Positions 9,211 through 18,380 of a DNA stretch of 64,000 bases are shown here, piece after piece. Numbering within the stretch: the stretch's first letter is position 1; each line of letters opens with the position of its first letter. The translations under genes and the position numbers were made by a program. This DNA comes from Enterococcus saigonensis (lineage in GTDB: Bacteria; Bacillota; Bacilli; Lactobacillales; Enterococcaceae), in contig NZ_AP022822.1 of assembly GCF_011397115.1 (NCBI RefSeq), forward strand, positions 1,307,501-1,371,500, given 5' to 3'. A model generated the notes under the pieces. It saw nothing but the letters and a program-made list of their open reading frames with translations. It was not told where the DNA came from and did not search any database.

Positions 9211-9677
9211 TTGATTTTTTAATTAACAACCAAGGTGGTATGATTTTTGCAATTATCGGAATGGGGATTGCAACGATTTTTTCAGGAATTGGTTCATCAA
9301 AAGGAGTAGGCCTAACAGGTGAAGCCGCTGCAGCTTTAACGACAAGTCAACCAGAAAAATTTGGACAGGCTTTAATCTTACAATTACTACCAGGGACCCA
9401 AGGGCTATATGGTTTTGTTATTGCTTTTATGATTTATGGAAGTTTATCTGCTGACATGTCAATCGTAAATGGAATGGCTTATCTTATGGCTTCTTTACCC
9501 GTTGCTTTTACTGGTCTATTTTCTGGCATTGCCCAAGGGAAAGTTGCTGCTGCTGGTATTCAAATTTTAGCAAAAAAACCAGAACACTTCTTTAAAGGAG
9601 TTATGTTTGCAGTAATGGTTGAAATGTATGCCATTTTAGGTTTTGTTATCTCATTTTTACTTTTAGGTAGCATCTAA
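9207..9677 (+). CDS. ntpK: V-type Na+-ATPase 16-kDa proteolipid (K ring)
   Basis: A 156-residue tandem-hairpin proteolipid with four membrane helices; ten copies form the rotor ring in E. hirae. The ion-binding Glu139 is present (VMVEMYA), together with Leu61, Thr64, Gln65, Tyr68 and Gln110 at exactly the numbering known for E. hirae NtpK Na+ coordination. I infer a sodium-pumping rather than proton-pumping enzyme. The start overlaps ntpI by 4 bases. Confidence 0.96.
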   Translation: MIDFLINNQGGMIFAIIGMGIATIFSGIGSSKGVGLTGEAAAALTTSQPEKFGQALILQLLPGTQGLYGFVIAFMIYGSLSADMSIVNGMAYLMASLPVAFTGLFSGIAQGKVAAAGIQILAKKPEHFFKGVMFAVMVEMYAILGFVISFLLLGSI

Positions 9678-9704
9678 TTTCTAATAGTAGAAGGAGGCAA
9701 AGCT

Positions 9705-10301
9705 ATGGATGCAATTACGAAAATTATTGAACAAATAGACCAAGCAGCAGCAACGAAACGCACTGCCTATAAATCAGAACAACTAGCACAAATTGATGCT
9801 GATTTTCTACAACGTAAAATGATGATCGAAGCTGAAGATGAAAAATTAACAGCACAATTACAAAAAAATCAAAACATCAAATACAAACAACTTCATGCGC
9901 GGCAACAGATGGAAGTAAAACAAGAAACATTGATGGCAAAACAAAATTATTTAAGTCAAGTATTTGCAGAAGCCTATAACAAAATGCAAGCTTGGCAAAA
10001 TGAAGAAATACGAGATTTTGCAGCTACTTGTTTAGAACAGTTATCTTTGGAAAAAGGAAAGAAAGTTCTTTTTAAACCATCACATTCTATGCCAAAATCA
10101 AGCTATTCAACTGAATGGTTAGCCCATTTGAATGAAAAACTAGATTATGAATTGGTTTATGGCGGAGAAATTCCGGCAGATTCTTATGGATTTGTCATTG
10201 ATGATGAAGGGGTACAGTATAACTTTTTATACCAAGACCTACTCAATGAAATCAAAACATCAAATAGCAGCACTATTTCAAATATGTTGTTTGAAATATA
10301 A
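9705..10301 (+). CDS. ntpE: V-type Na+-ATPase peripheral-stalk subunit E
   Basis: A 198-residue subunit with a long charged N-terminal helix (to about 105) and a globular C-terminal domain, the usual NtpE layout; it pairs with NtpF. A strong aaggagg RBS precedes the ATG. It lies in the operon between ntpK and ntpC. Confidence 0.92.
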   Translation: MDAITKIIEQIDQAAATKRTAYKSEQLAQIDADFLQRKMMIEAEDEKLTAQLQKNQNIKYKQLHARQQMEVKQETLMAKQNYLSQVFAEAYNKMQAWQNEEIRDFAATCLEQLSLEKGKKVLFKPSHSMPKSSYSTEWLAHLNEKLDYELVYGGEIPADSYGFVIDDEGVQYNFLYQDLLNEIKTSNSSTISNMLFEI

Positions 10302-10351
10302 AGAAAAGTAGCTTTGAAAGAAAGTTTGATTTTATGACAAGGAGCGCGTTT

Positions 10352-11344
10352 ATGAAACAAGATTTATATCATCAACTGAATCCTTACGTTCGCTTGAAAG
10401 AAACAGAAATTTTAGCTCCTAATTTTTATGAGCAGTTAATTGCATCTGACTTGCCAAAGATAAAAGAACTATTAATGGGTACGGTCTATGGTAAATATAT
10501 CACAGAAGATTTCCCCAATAATTTTGATGCTGTTTTGAATCAGGAATTGTTAGCAAGTTATAGCGAACTAGTAGAAAGAGCCCCAAAACCAGAAGTTGTT
10601 TTTATCTTTACGATGCGTTTTACTTTGCATAATTTAAAGGTCTTAACAAAAGCATATTACATCGGTGAAAATTACGATCATTTATATTTACCCGATGGTT
10701 TTTATGACCTAGATGAGTTAAAACATGCGATTGAAACGGGGAAATCTGCGGTATTGCCGCCTTCAATCTTAAAGAGCATCCATGAAGTTAAGGCATACTT
10801 GGCTGAATCTGCTATTTTACAAGGGATAGATGTCATTTACGATCGTCGTTTTTTAAAAGAACAACGACGTTTGGGAGAAGAAATAGGCTATCCAGAATTA
10901 TTAAAAGAAATCGTTGTGTTTATTGATTTAACCAATATTATCACTGCATTACGCTGTCTTTTACAAAAACGTACACAAGCCTTTTTAACTGCAGTTTTAT
11001 CGAGCTCGGGTAGTATTCCAAAAGAAACATATTTGGATTTTGCCCAAAAAGACGTTTCATCTTTGCGAGATTATCTTTTGACGACGGAATATGGTGATCT
11101 TTTATCTCCTGCTCTTCGTGGTGATGAAATTGATTTTTCCCAATTAGATAAGATTAAGGATAATCGGCTGACAGAGTTGTTTGCATCGGCACAAACAGAA
11201 GCATTTGGCCCCTTACCGCTATTGGCCTATTTGAATGCCAAAGAAGTCGAGACCAAAAATTTGCGCCTAATTATTACTGGTAAGAAAAGTGGCTTTACAA
11301 ATGAACAAATTAAAGAAAGGATGCGGATGACCTATGACATATAA
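10352..11344 (+). CDS. ntpC: V-type Na+-ATPase subunit C (d subunit)
   Basis: A 330-residue, helix-rich soluble subunit that sits on top of the K ring and couples the central axle (NtpD/NtpG) to it. ATG 10352 (MKQDLYHQLNPYV) was chosen because aaggag lies seven bases upstream; an ATG at 10334 would sit upstream of that RBS. It overlaps ntpG by 11 bases. Confidence 0.93.
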   Translation: MKQDLYHQLNPYVRLKETEILAPNFYEQLIASDLPKIKELLMGTVYGKYITEDFPNNFDAVLNQELLASYSELVERAPKPEVVFIFTMRFTLHNLKVLTKAYYIGENYDHLYLPDGFYDLDELKHAIETGKSAVLPPSILKSIHEVKAYLAESAILQGIDVIYDRRFLKEQRRLGEEIGYPELLKEIVVFIDLTNIITALRCLLQKRTQAFLTAVLSSSGSIPKETYLDFAQKDVSSLRDYLLTTEYGDLLSPALRGDEIDFSQLDKIKDNRLTELFASAQTEAFGPLPLLAYLNAKEVETKNLRLIITGKKSGFTNEQIKERMRMTYDI

Positions 11345-11645
11345 AATTGGTGTAATCGGAGATAAAGCGTCCGTGTTACCTTTTAAATTGTTTGGATTCA
11401 CTGTCTTCTCAGATACGAAAAAAGAGGCTGTTTTACAAGCGTTTCGACAAATGGCATCTGAAGGGTATGGTGTTATTTATTTAACAGAAGTTTGTGGCAA
11501 AGCAATTGAAGAAGAAATCAATCGGCATAAATCAAATCCAAAATTGTCAGTGGTATTGATTCCAAATCATGATGGGACGTTAGGAATTGGACGTCAAATG
11601 ATTCAAGACAATGTTGAAAAAGCAGTCGGACAAAACATTTTGTAA
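11334..11645 (+). CDS. ntpG: V-type Na+-ATPase subunit F (axle)
   Basis: A 103-residue subunit with a Rossmann-like fold (MTYKIGVIGDKASVLPFKLFG) typical of V-ATPase subunit F, which binds NtpD to form the rotor shaft. The start lies in the last codons of ntpC and the stop is 14 bases from ntpA. Confidence 0.93.
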   Translation: MTYKIGVIGDKASVLPFKLFGFTVFSDTKKEAVLQAFRQMASEGYGVIYLTEVCGKAIEEEINRHKSNPKLSVVLIPNHDGTLGIGRQMIQDNVEKAVGQNIL

Positions 11646-11659
11646 AGGAGCTAAAGATC

Positions 11660-13441
11660 GTGCAAGTTGGCAAGATAATCAAAGTATCTGGCCCGTTAGT
11701 AATGGCCGAAAATATGAGTGAAGCCAGCATCCAAGATATTTGTTTTGTAGGTAGTCTTGGTGTAGTTGGTGAAATTATCGAAATGCGAGGCGATATTGCC
11801 TCTATTCAGGTTTATGAAGAAACTGCTGGTATTGGTCCTGGAGAACCTGTTCGTTCTACTGGAGAAGCTTTGTCAGTAGAATTGGGGCCAGGAATCATTT
11901 CGCAAATGTTTGATGGTATTCAACGCCCGTTGGATGTTTTTATGGCCCAAACAAAGAGTAATTTTTTAACGCGGGGCGTCCAGCTACCAGCCTTAGATCA
12001 CACGAAAAAATGGAATTTTCAAGCCAGTGTTGCAGTAGATACTTTTGTTTCAACTGGCGATATTATTGGAACAGTACAAGAAACAAAAATTATTACCCAT
12101 AAAATAATGGTACCTCACGGAGTTTCCGGTAGAGTAAAGGAAATTAAATCCGGCGAATTTACGTTAGACGACGTTATTTATAGATTAGAAACAAAAACAG
12201 GTGATAAAGAATTCACTATGTTACAAAAATGGCCAGTACGCCGTGCCAGACCGGTAAAAGAAAAAATGAATCCGCAGGCACCAATGATTACAGGCCAACG
12301 TGTTATTGACACTTTTTTTCCTGTGACAAAAGGGGGAGCTGCGGCAGTTCCTGGCCCGTTTGGTGCAGGTAAAACCGTCGTCCAACACCAAATTGCCAAA
12401 TGGGCAGATGTAGATTTAGTTGTTTATGTTGGGTGCGGTGAACGAGGCAATGAAATGACAGATGTAATGAACGAATTTCCAGAGTTAATTGACCCTAATA
12501 CGGGAGAATCTTTGATGGAACGAACAATTTTAATTGCAAATACATCAAATATGCCTGTAGCAGCGAGAGAAGCTTCAATTTATACTGGTATCACCATTGC
12601 CGAATACTTCCGGGATATGGGTTATTCGGTAGCTATTATGGCAGATTCCACCTCACGTTGGGCAGAGGCTTTACGTGAAATGTCTGGTCGGCTAGAGGAA
12701 ATGCCAGGGGATGAAGGTTACCCAGCTTATCTAGGTTCCCGACTGGCAGAATATTATGAACGAGCAGGAAAAGTAATTGCTTTAGGGCAAGAAGGTCGCG
12801 AGGGAAGCATTACTGCTATTAGTGCTGTCTCCCCGTCTGGTGGAGATGTTTCAGAGCCAGTGACACAAAATACGCTACGTGTTGTGAAGGTTTTCTGGGG
12901 ATTGGATTCTACTTTGGCACAAAAACGCCATTTTCCGTCGATTGACTGGCTTAAAAGCTATTCTTTATATGACACGGAAGTTGGGAATTACTTAGATCAA
13001 GAGTTACAAGTTCCTTGGTCAGAACTTGTAACCGAAGCCATGCGTCAACTCCAAAAGGAATCTGAATTACAAGAAATTGTGCGTTTGGTTGGAATTGACT
13101 CACTATCTGAAAAAGATCAGTTATTATTAGAAGTGACCAAATCCATTCGCGAAGATTACTTGCAGCAAAATGCTTTTGATGATATAGATACATTCACTTC
13201 AAGAGAAAAACAATATCAAATGCTTTCTAATATTCTCACCTTTGGTACAGAAGCAGAAAAAGCATTAGAATTGGGCTCGTACCTGTCAGAAATTATGAGC
13301 GGTACAGTATTATTGCGTGATAAAATTGCCCGTATGAAGTATGTACCAGAAACTGAACTTGATAAAATTAATGATTTAGCACAAGAAATAAAAGAAACGA
13401 TTAAAACAATTATCCAAGAAGGGGGCATGAATCGTGATTAA
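11660..13441 (+). CDS. ntpA: V-type Na+-ATPase catalytic subunit A
   Basis: A 593-residue catalytic ATPase subunit. The P-loop GPFGAGKT occupies residues 232-239 with the catalytic Lys238, the same number as in E. hirae NtpA; a GERGNEM motif with the catalytic-base Glu follows, and the A-subunit insert is present N-terminal to the P-loop. The start is GTG, preceded by aaaggag. It overlaps ntpB by 8 bases. Confidence 0.97.
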   Translation: MQVGKIIKVSGPLVMAENMSEASIQDICFVGSLGVVGEIIEMRGDIASIQVYEETAGIGPGEPVRSTGEALSVELGPGIISQMFDGIQRPLDVFMAQTKSNFLTRGVQLPALDHTKKWNFQASVAVDTFVSTGDIIGTVQETKIITHKIMVPHGVSGRVKEIKSGEFTLDDVIYRLETKTGDKEFTMLQKWPVRRARPVKEKMNPQAPMITGQRVIDTFFPVTKGGAAAVPGPFGAGKTVVQHQIAKWADVDLVVYVGCGERGNEMTDVMNEFPELIDPNTGESLMERTILIANTSNMPVAAREASIYTGITIAEYFRDMGYSVAIMADSTSRWAEALREMSGRLEEMPGDEGYPAYLGSRLAEYYERAGKVIALGQEGREGSITAISAVSPSGGDVSEPVTQNTLRVVKVFWGLDSTLAQKRHFPSIDWLKSYSLYDTEVGNYLDQELQVPWSELVTEAMRQLQKESELQEIVRLVGIDSLSEKDQLLLEVTKSIREDYLQQNAFDDIDTFTSREKQYQMLSNILTFGTEAEKALELGSYLSEIMSGTVLLRDKIARMKYVPETELDKINDLAQEIKETIKTIIQEGGMNRD

Positions 13442-14810
13442 AGAGTATAAAACGATTGGCGAAGTTGTCGGCCCCTTGATGGCTGTCGATAAGGTCTCTG
13501 GTGTCAAGTATGAAGAGTTAATCGAAGTACGTTTACAAACTGGAGAGTTACGTAAAGGCCAAGTTTTGGAAATTTCTGAAGATAAAGCTTTAGTTCAGAT
13601 TTTTGAAGGAACTGGTGGTATTAATCTTAAGGATTCTGCCGTTCGGTTTTTGGGGCATCCACTCCAATTAGGCGTATCACTGGACATGATTGGTCGGACT
13701 TTTGATGGCTTAGGTCGCCCCAAAGATAATGGACCAGAAATTTTACCTGAAAAAATGTTAGATATAAATGGTGAAGTAATCAATCCGATGGCCAGAGATT
13801 ATCCAGATGAATTCATTCAAACTGGAATTTCTTCAATTGATCATTTGAACACACTAGTACGAGGGCAAAAACTGCCTGTATTCTCTGGTTCAGGCTTGCC
13901 CCATAAAGAACTCGCGGCACAAATCGCTAGACAAGCTGCAGTACTCAATACAGATGATGATTTTGCTGTTGTTTTTGCAGGCATTGGGATTACTTTTGAA
14001 GAAGCAGAATATTTCATGGAGGACTTTCGTAAGACTGGTGCGATTGATCGGTCGGTTGTTTTCATGAATTTAGCCAATGATCCTGCCATCGAACGGATTG
14101 CGACACCACGGATGGCGCTGACTGCAGCTGAATATTTAGCATATGAAAAAGGAATGCACGTATTAGTCATTATGACTGATATGACAAATTACTGTGAAGC
14201 GTTACGGGAAATTTCAGCAGCACGGCGAGAAGTTCCCGGTCGACGTGGCTACCCAGGTTATTTATATACCAACTTGGCAACATTGTATGAACGTGCAGGT
14301 AGAATCAAAGGCTTAAAAGGTTCTGTAACCCAAATACCAATTTTAACTATGCCAGAAGACGATAAAACGCACCCAATCCCCGATTTAACCGGTTATATTA
14401 CAGAAGGCCAAATTATTTTATCTCGTGACTTGTATAAAAGCGGGATTAAGCCACCAATTGATGTCTTACCTTCTTTATCTCGACTTAAAGATAAAGGAAC
14501 TGGAGCTGGTAAAACGAGAGAAGATCATGCTGCAACCATGAATCAGTTGTTTTCTGCCTACGCTCAAGGAAAGCAGGCAAAAGAACTAGCAGTTGTCTTA
14601 GGGGATTCTGCATTATCTGAAGTTGATAAAATATATGCAAAATTTGCTGAACGTTTTGAAACAGAATATGTTAATCAAGGTTATGAAACAAATCGTTCGA
14701 TTACTGAAACACTAGATTTAGGGTGGCAATTATTGAGTATTTTGCCAAAAACTGAATTGAAACGTATTAAAGATGATATGATTGAAAAGTACTTGCCAGA
14801 AAAGGGGTAG
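13434..14810 (+). CDS. ntpB: V-type Na+-ATPase subunit B
   Basis: A 458-residue non-catalytic partner of NtpA in the A3B3 head. The P-loop position is degenerate (FSGSGLPHKELA), as is normal for B subunits. The conserved ALREISAARREVPGRRGYPGY segment (arginine-finger region) is present; that motif spans roughly residues 258-278. The start overlaps the end of ntpA. Confidence 0.96.
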   Translation: MIKEYKTIGEVVGPLMAVDKVSGVKYEELIEVRLQTGELRKGQVLEISEDKALVQIFEGTGGINLKDSAVRFLGHPLQLGVSLDMIGRTFDGLGRPKDNGPEILPEKMLDINGEVINPMARDYPDEFIQTGISSIDHLNTLVRGQKLPVFSGSGLPHKELAAQIARQAAVLNTDDDFAVVFAGIGITFEEAEYFMEDFRKTGAIDRSVVFMNLANDPAIERIATPRMALTAAEYLAYEKGMHVLVIMTDMTNYCEALREISAARREVPGRRGYPGYLYTNLATLYERAGRIKGLKGSVTQIPILTMPEDDKTHPIPDLTGYITEGQIILSRDLYKSGIKPPIDVLPSLSRLKDKGTGAGKTREDHAATMNQLFSAYAQGKQAKELAVVLGDSALSEVDKIYAKFAERFETEYVNQGYETNRSITETLDLGWQLLSILPKTELKRIKDDMIEKYLPEKG

Positions 14811-14815
14811 TTTAA

Positions 14816-15451
14816 ATGGCGCGTTTAAATGTTAATCCGACCCGAATGGAATTAGCGCGATTGCAAAAACAACTGACAACAGCCAAACGGGGACATAAGT
14901 TATTAAAAGATAAGCAAGATGAATTAATGCGCCGCTTTATTTTGATGATAAAAGAAAATAATCACTTGCGCCAAAAAGTTGAAAAAATGATGGAAAGTGC
15001 GATGCGTTCATTTCGCCTGGCTAATGCAACTTTGAATGAAGCTTTTATTGAGGAACTGTTTATTTTACCTGCTACCCGGGTAGAACTGGAAATGGATCAA
15101 AAAAATATTATGAGTGTAGCAGTCCCTGTTTTGAATTTTCATTATGATGAAGATATTTTTGAGGCTCCGTTAGAATATGGCTACATTAATTCTAACGTTC
15201 CCTTAGATAACGCTATTGAGCGTTTTACAACCGTGTTACCACAGCTTTTAGCTTTGACAGAGATTGAAAAGACTTGTCAGTTGATGGCTAGTGAAATTGA
15301 AAAAACAAGACGTCGCGTGAATGCATTAGAATATATGACAATTCCAGAGTTAGAGGAAACAATTTATTACATCAAAATGAAGCTAGAAGAAAATGAGCGT
15401 TCTGAAGTAACGCGGATGATTAAAATTAAAAATATGAATCGCAGTATATAA
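14816..15451 (+). CDS. ntpD: V-type Na+-ATPase subunit D (axle)
   Basis: A 211-residue subunit with two long helices (about 5-75 and 125-205) forming the antiparallel coiled coil of the central axle, and the typical NVNPTRMELARLQKQL start. It lies 5 bases after ntpB. It is the last ATPase gene: no ntpH-like small ORF follows, and a strong terminator comes next. Confidence 0.95.
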   Translation: MARLNVNPTRMELARLQKQLTTAKRGHKLLKDKQDELMRRFILMIKENNHLRQKVEKMMESAMRSFRLANATLNEAFIEELFILPATRVELEMDQKNIMSVAVPVLNFHYDEDIFEAPLEYGYINSNVPLDNAIERFTTVLPQLLALTEIEKTCQLMASEIEKTRRRVNALEYMTIPELEETIYYIKMKLEENERSEVTRMIKIKNMNRSI

Positions 15452-15563
15452 TGAAATAGTGCTTTAAATTTATTCTGATAGCATGAAAGAATTATCTTGT
15501 TGGAATTTTCTTTGATTTTTACTCATCTGTATACTGAATAGCTTTTGCCGTTGCTATATCAAA

Positions 15564-15599
15564 AAAACTGGGGAAATTCACTACAATTTTCCCCAGTTT
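15564..15599 (+). terminator. Terminator of ntp operon
   Basis: aaactggggaaatt / aattttccccagttt is a 14-bp stem with a six-base loop and a long T run. It separates ntpD from ktrB. Confidence 0.9.
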
Positions 15600-15611
15600 T
15601 TTTATTATCTG

Positions 15612-15617
15612 GTACAA
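15612..15617 (+). promoter_or_regulatory. Possible -10 of ktrB
   Basis: TACAAT lies just after the ntp terminator and about 70 bp before the ktrB start. No convincing -35 is seen, so the assignment is weak. Confidence 0.3.
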
Positions 15618-15685
15618 TCTAGGGTAAGCATCCGAATAGTACTTTAATTAAAAAGGATAGAACGTGTAAAATGGAGGTAAGTTTG

Positions 15686-17038
15686 TTGAAACGATATAAA
15701 AAAGTTCCTTTAGCAACCCCCCAGCTCATATCACTGGGGTTTGCAGCGGTAATTTTTGGTGGAGCTTTATTATTAATGTTGCCAATCTCTAATCGTCAAG
15801 GAGAAATTACACCTTTTATTGACGCTTTGTTTACTGCGACATCGGCAACTTGTGTCACCGGATTGACTACGGTTAATACTGCACAGCACTGGACACCATT
15901 TGGTCAACTCATTATTTTGCTCATGATTGAAACAGGTGGACTGGGATTCATGTCACTGCCTGTGTTCTTTTTTATGATTGCTAAAAAGAAAATCAATTTG
16001 CGAACTCGAATGCTCCTAAAAGATTCTCTTAATTTGGATCAGATGAATGGCGGTGTCAACTTGATGCGTTATATATTGTTAACATCTGTCATTATTCAGG
16101 GATTGGGTGTTTTTGCTTTGAGTTTTTCTTTTGTGCCACGCTATGGTTGGATTAAAGGAATCTGGTTTAGTATTTTTCATTCTGTTTCAAGTTTTTGCAA
16201 TGCTGGTTTTGATCTGTTAGGGGATAGCTTGGCAAATGATCAACAAGATATCTGGCTCCTTTTTGTTGTCATGACTTTAATTATTGCAGGGGGTCTAGGC
16301 TTTTTAGTCTGGTATGATATTATGCAATATCATACGCGTAAGCGTTTGTCTATTCATTCCAAAATTGCATTAACTATGACAGCTAGTCTGCTTATATTCG
16401 GTACTTTCGGATTTTATTTGACGGAACATAATGCGCAGAATTTAGTGGTGGGTAACTGGCTACAACGCCTATTTAATACTATGTTTATGGCAGTAACGCC
16501 ACGTACGGCAGGCTATTACTCAGTAAGCTACTTTGAGATGAGCCATGCTGGCTTAATTTTAACGATTGTTTTAATGTATATCGGTGGAACATCTGGCTCC
16601 ACTGCTGGAGGATTGAAGACGACAACATTTGGTGTTTTACTCATTCAAATGAAGAGTATTTTGAAAGGTCGAAATCAAGCCGAATTCAGTGGTCGTACTA
16701 TTCCAAATAGTGCTATTTTTAGAGCATTAACTTTATTCTTTATTACGTTGACGCTATGCATTTTTGCGACGATGATCTTATCCATTACCGAGAAAATTCC
16801 CGATGTGGATGGTTTAGGGTTGGAGTATATTGTTTTTGAAGTTGTTTCAGCTTTTGGAACAGTTGGTTTAACAATGGGGCTAACCCCTGAACTTAGTATA
16901 ATAGGTAAGATAATTATTATTTCCTTGATGTTTATTGGTAGAGTTGGAATTATGACCGTATTATTCTCACTAATTGCAAAGTCAAGGCAGCAAGAGCAAC
17001 ACTTTAAGTACCCGGAAGAATCAGTTTTAATTGGTTAA
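15686..17038 (+). CDS. ktrB: K+ uptake transporter, KtrB/NtpJ type
   Basis: Trk/Ktr/HKT-family potassium channel-like subunit of about 450 residues with four membrane-pore-membrane repeats. The selectivity-loop glycines are visible in TSATCVTGLTT, SSFCNAGFDL, AVTPRTAGYYS and SAFGTVGLTMG. In E. hirae the homologous NtpJ is encoded at the end of the ntp cluster and is a Na+-stimulated K+ system. A TTG start (15683 or 15686) is likely because the RBS ggagg falls at 15673, inside the first codons of the alternative ATG at 15671. No ktrA gene is adjacent. Confidence 0.9.
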   Translation: MKRYKKVPLATPQLISLGFAAVIFGGALLLMLPISNRQGEITPFIDALFTATSATCVTGLTTVNTAQHWTPFGQLIILLMIETGGLGFMSLPVFFFMIAKKKINLRTRMLLKDSLNLDQMNGGVNLMRYILLTSVIIQGLGVFALSFSFVPRYGWIKGIWFSIFHSVSSFCNAGFDLLGDSLANDQQDIWLLFVVMTLIIAGGLGFLVWYDIMQYHTRKRLSIHSKIALTMTASLLIFGTFGFYLTEHNAQNLVVGNWLQRLFNTMFMAVTPRTAGYYSVSYFEMSHAGLILTIVLMYIGGTSGSTAGGLKTTTFGVLLIQMKSILKGRNQAEFSGRTIPNSAIFRALTLFFITLTLCIFATMILSITEKIPDVDGLGLEYIVFEVVSAFGTVGLTMGLTPELSIIGKIIIISLMFIGRVGIMTVLFSLIAKSRQQEQHFKYPEESVLIG

Positions 17039-17071
17039 CAGCAGGTTTGACATAACAAGAATATGTAAACT

Positions 17072-17122
17072 AACATCCAAAAACGTATACCTTTATTTTT
17101 CTGGCATACATTTTTGGATGTT
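17072..17122. terminator. Convergent terminator overlapping SRAP 3' end
   Basis: A 12-bp inverted repeat (aacatccaaaaa / tttttggatgtt), extended by partly paired inner bases, ends in TTTAATTTT. It spans the stop of the minus-strand SRAP gene. Confidence 0.55.
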
Positions 17123-17659
17123 TAATTTTGACTGTATTGTTTGTTTGCGGTAATTATCAGCAAATTGAATATCACTTAACCAGGAACGAATTGCCCCTTT
17201 TTCGATAATTAACGGCATACGATCATGAATAGCTGCAACTGTTTCAGTTGGTTGAGTTGTCATAATAACTGATTCTAAAACGCCATTATGGTATCGATAA
17301 AAACCCCCAACATAAATCTCATTGCCGTCTTTCGGTGTGAATAGAATTTTATTTTTATTTTGGTCCCATTCAAAAAAACCTGTCATCGGAAACACACAGC
17401 GGCGTTGATAAAAGCTTTCAGCAAATAATGGTTTTTGCGTTACTGTTTCACTTCGAGCATTAATAATCCGATTCTTATTTTTCAGTGTCGTAAATCCCCA
17501 CTGTGTAACTCCTAATCGGATTTTGCCATCTGAGCCCATGGCAAGAGTCACGACATTTTCACTGGGGGCAACTTCACCAAATTTCCCCAATTGTTGTAAC
17601 TCCTGATAGTATTTTAATAATTTTGGTGTCTGCAAGTCAAAAAGATAGCGCCCACACAT
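17093..17659 (-). CDS. SRAP-domain DNA-protein crosslink protein (YedK/HMCES family)
   Basis: A 188-residue protein of the family that forms a thiazolidine crosslink with abasic sites in single-stranded DNA and shields them. The catalytic Cys2 is present (MCGRYLF), as are NARSET (active-site Asn), the Glu in TGFFEWD and the His in IHDRMPLII. It is a little shorter than the usual 210-230 residues but keeps all active-site blocks. It is divergent from a DNA glycosylase gene across a 70-bp spacer. Confidence 0.93.
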   Translation of the reverse strand: MCGRYLFDLQTPKLLKYYQELQQLGKFGEVAPSENVVTLAMGSDGKIRLGVTQWGFTTLKNKNRIINARSETVTQKPLFAESFYQRRCVFPMTGFFEWDQNKNKILFTPKDGNEIYVGGFYRYHNGVLESVIMTTQPTETVAAIHDRMPLIIEKGAIRSWLSDIQFADNYRKQTIQSKLNIQKCMPEK

Positions 17660-17729
17660 AACAAAAGCCTCCTAACCTCAGTTTCATACATTCATGCGCA
17701 AGTGCGCTATAATAAAAAAGGGTGATAAT

Positions 17730-18374
17730 TTGAAGCAACAGGTATATGCATTATATCAGAAAATGTTCCAAAAGATGGGTCCGCAAGGTTGGTGGCCGGC
17801 TGATTCAAAAGAAGAAATTATACTCGGTGCCATTCTAGTTCAAAATACGAATTGGCAAAATGCCGCAATCTCGCTGAAAAATCTGAAAGCCGTGACAGGA
17901 TTTTCTAGTTCTCAAATCGCATCCTTATCAATAGAAAATTTGCAGGAATTAATTCGTCCCAGTGGATTTTTTAAAAGTAAAAGTCAGGCTATTCACGAAA
18001 TTTTCACATGGTTAATCCCATTTAATAGCAATTTTTTAAAAGTTAAAAATTATTATGGTAAAAGTTTAAGAAAAAAATTGCTTTCTTTTCATGGAATTGG
18101 AGAAGAAACGGCTGATGTTTTATTGCTTTATGTATTTGATGTATCTGTTTTTGTAGCAGACACCTACGCAAGACGGCTTTTTACTCAACTTGGTACGCCA
18201 GAGTTACATAATTATCAATCTTTAAAAAAACTTGTTGATTTAAGTCGATTTACTTTAGTAGAAGCGCAGGAATTTCATGGATTAATTGATGAATTTGGAA
18301 AAGTTTTTTTAAAAAGAAATACTTTTGAAACCAGTTTTTTAAATGATGAAAAAATTAATCTACGTCAGGAGTAA
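17730..18374 (+). CDS. Endonuclease III-like DNA glycosylase (MagIII-like)
   Basis: HhH-GPD protein of 214 residues. The N-terminal WWP and ILVQNTNWQNA motifs recall Helicobacter MagIII-type 3-methyladenine glycosylases. The helix-hairpin-helix reads SFHGIGEETADVLLLY, and the catalytic Asp is kept (FVADTYARR). The lysine that gives Nth its lyase activity is replaced by Glu, and no C-terminal 4Fe-4S cysteine set exists, so a monofunctional glycosylase is inferred. The TTG at 17730, behind aaaaaaggg, is preferred to the ATG at 17694. Confidence 0.8.
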   Translation: MKQQVYALYQKMFQKMGPQGWWPADSKEEIILGAILVQNTNWQNAAISLKNLKAVTGFSSSQIASLSIENLQELIRPSGFFKSKSQAIHEIFTWLIPFNSNFLKVKNYYGKSLRKKLLSFHGIGEETADVLLLYVFDVSVFVADTYARRLFTQLGTPELHNYQSLKKLVDLSRFTLVEAQEFHGLIDEFGKVFLKRNTFETSFLNDEKINLRQE

Positions 18375-18380
18375 AAATTT

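Noticed and set aside
15452..15563. ntpH-like small gene after ntpD
   Set aside because: The only ATG with an open frame ends after about ten codons; no RBS.
17659..17730. LexA box in the divergent SRAP/glycosylase spacer
   Set aside because: The spacer has GCGCAAGTGCGC-like symmetry but no GAAC...GTTC pattern.
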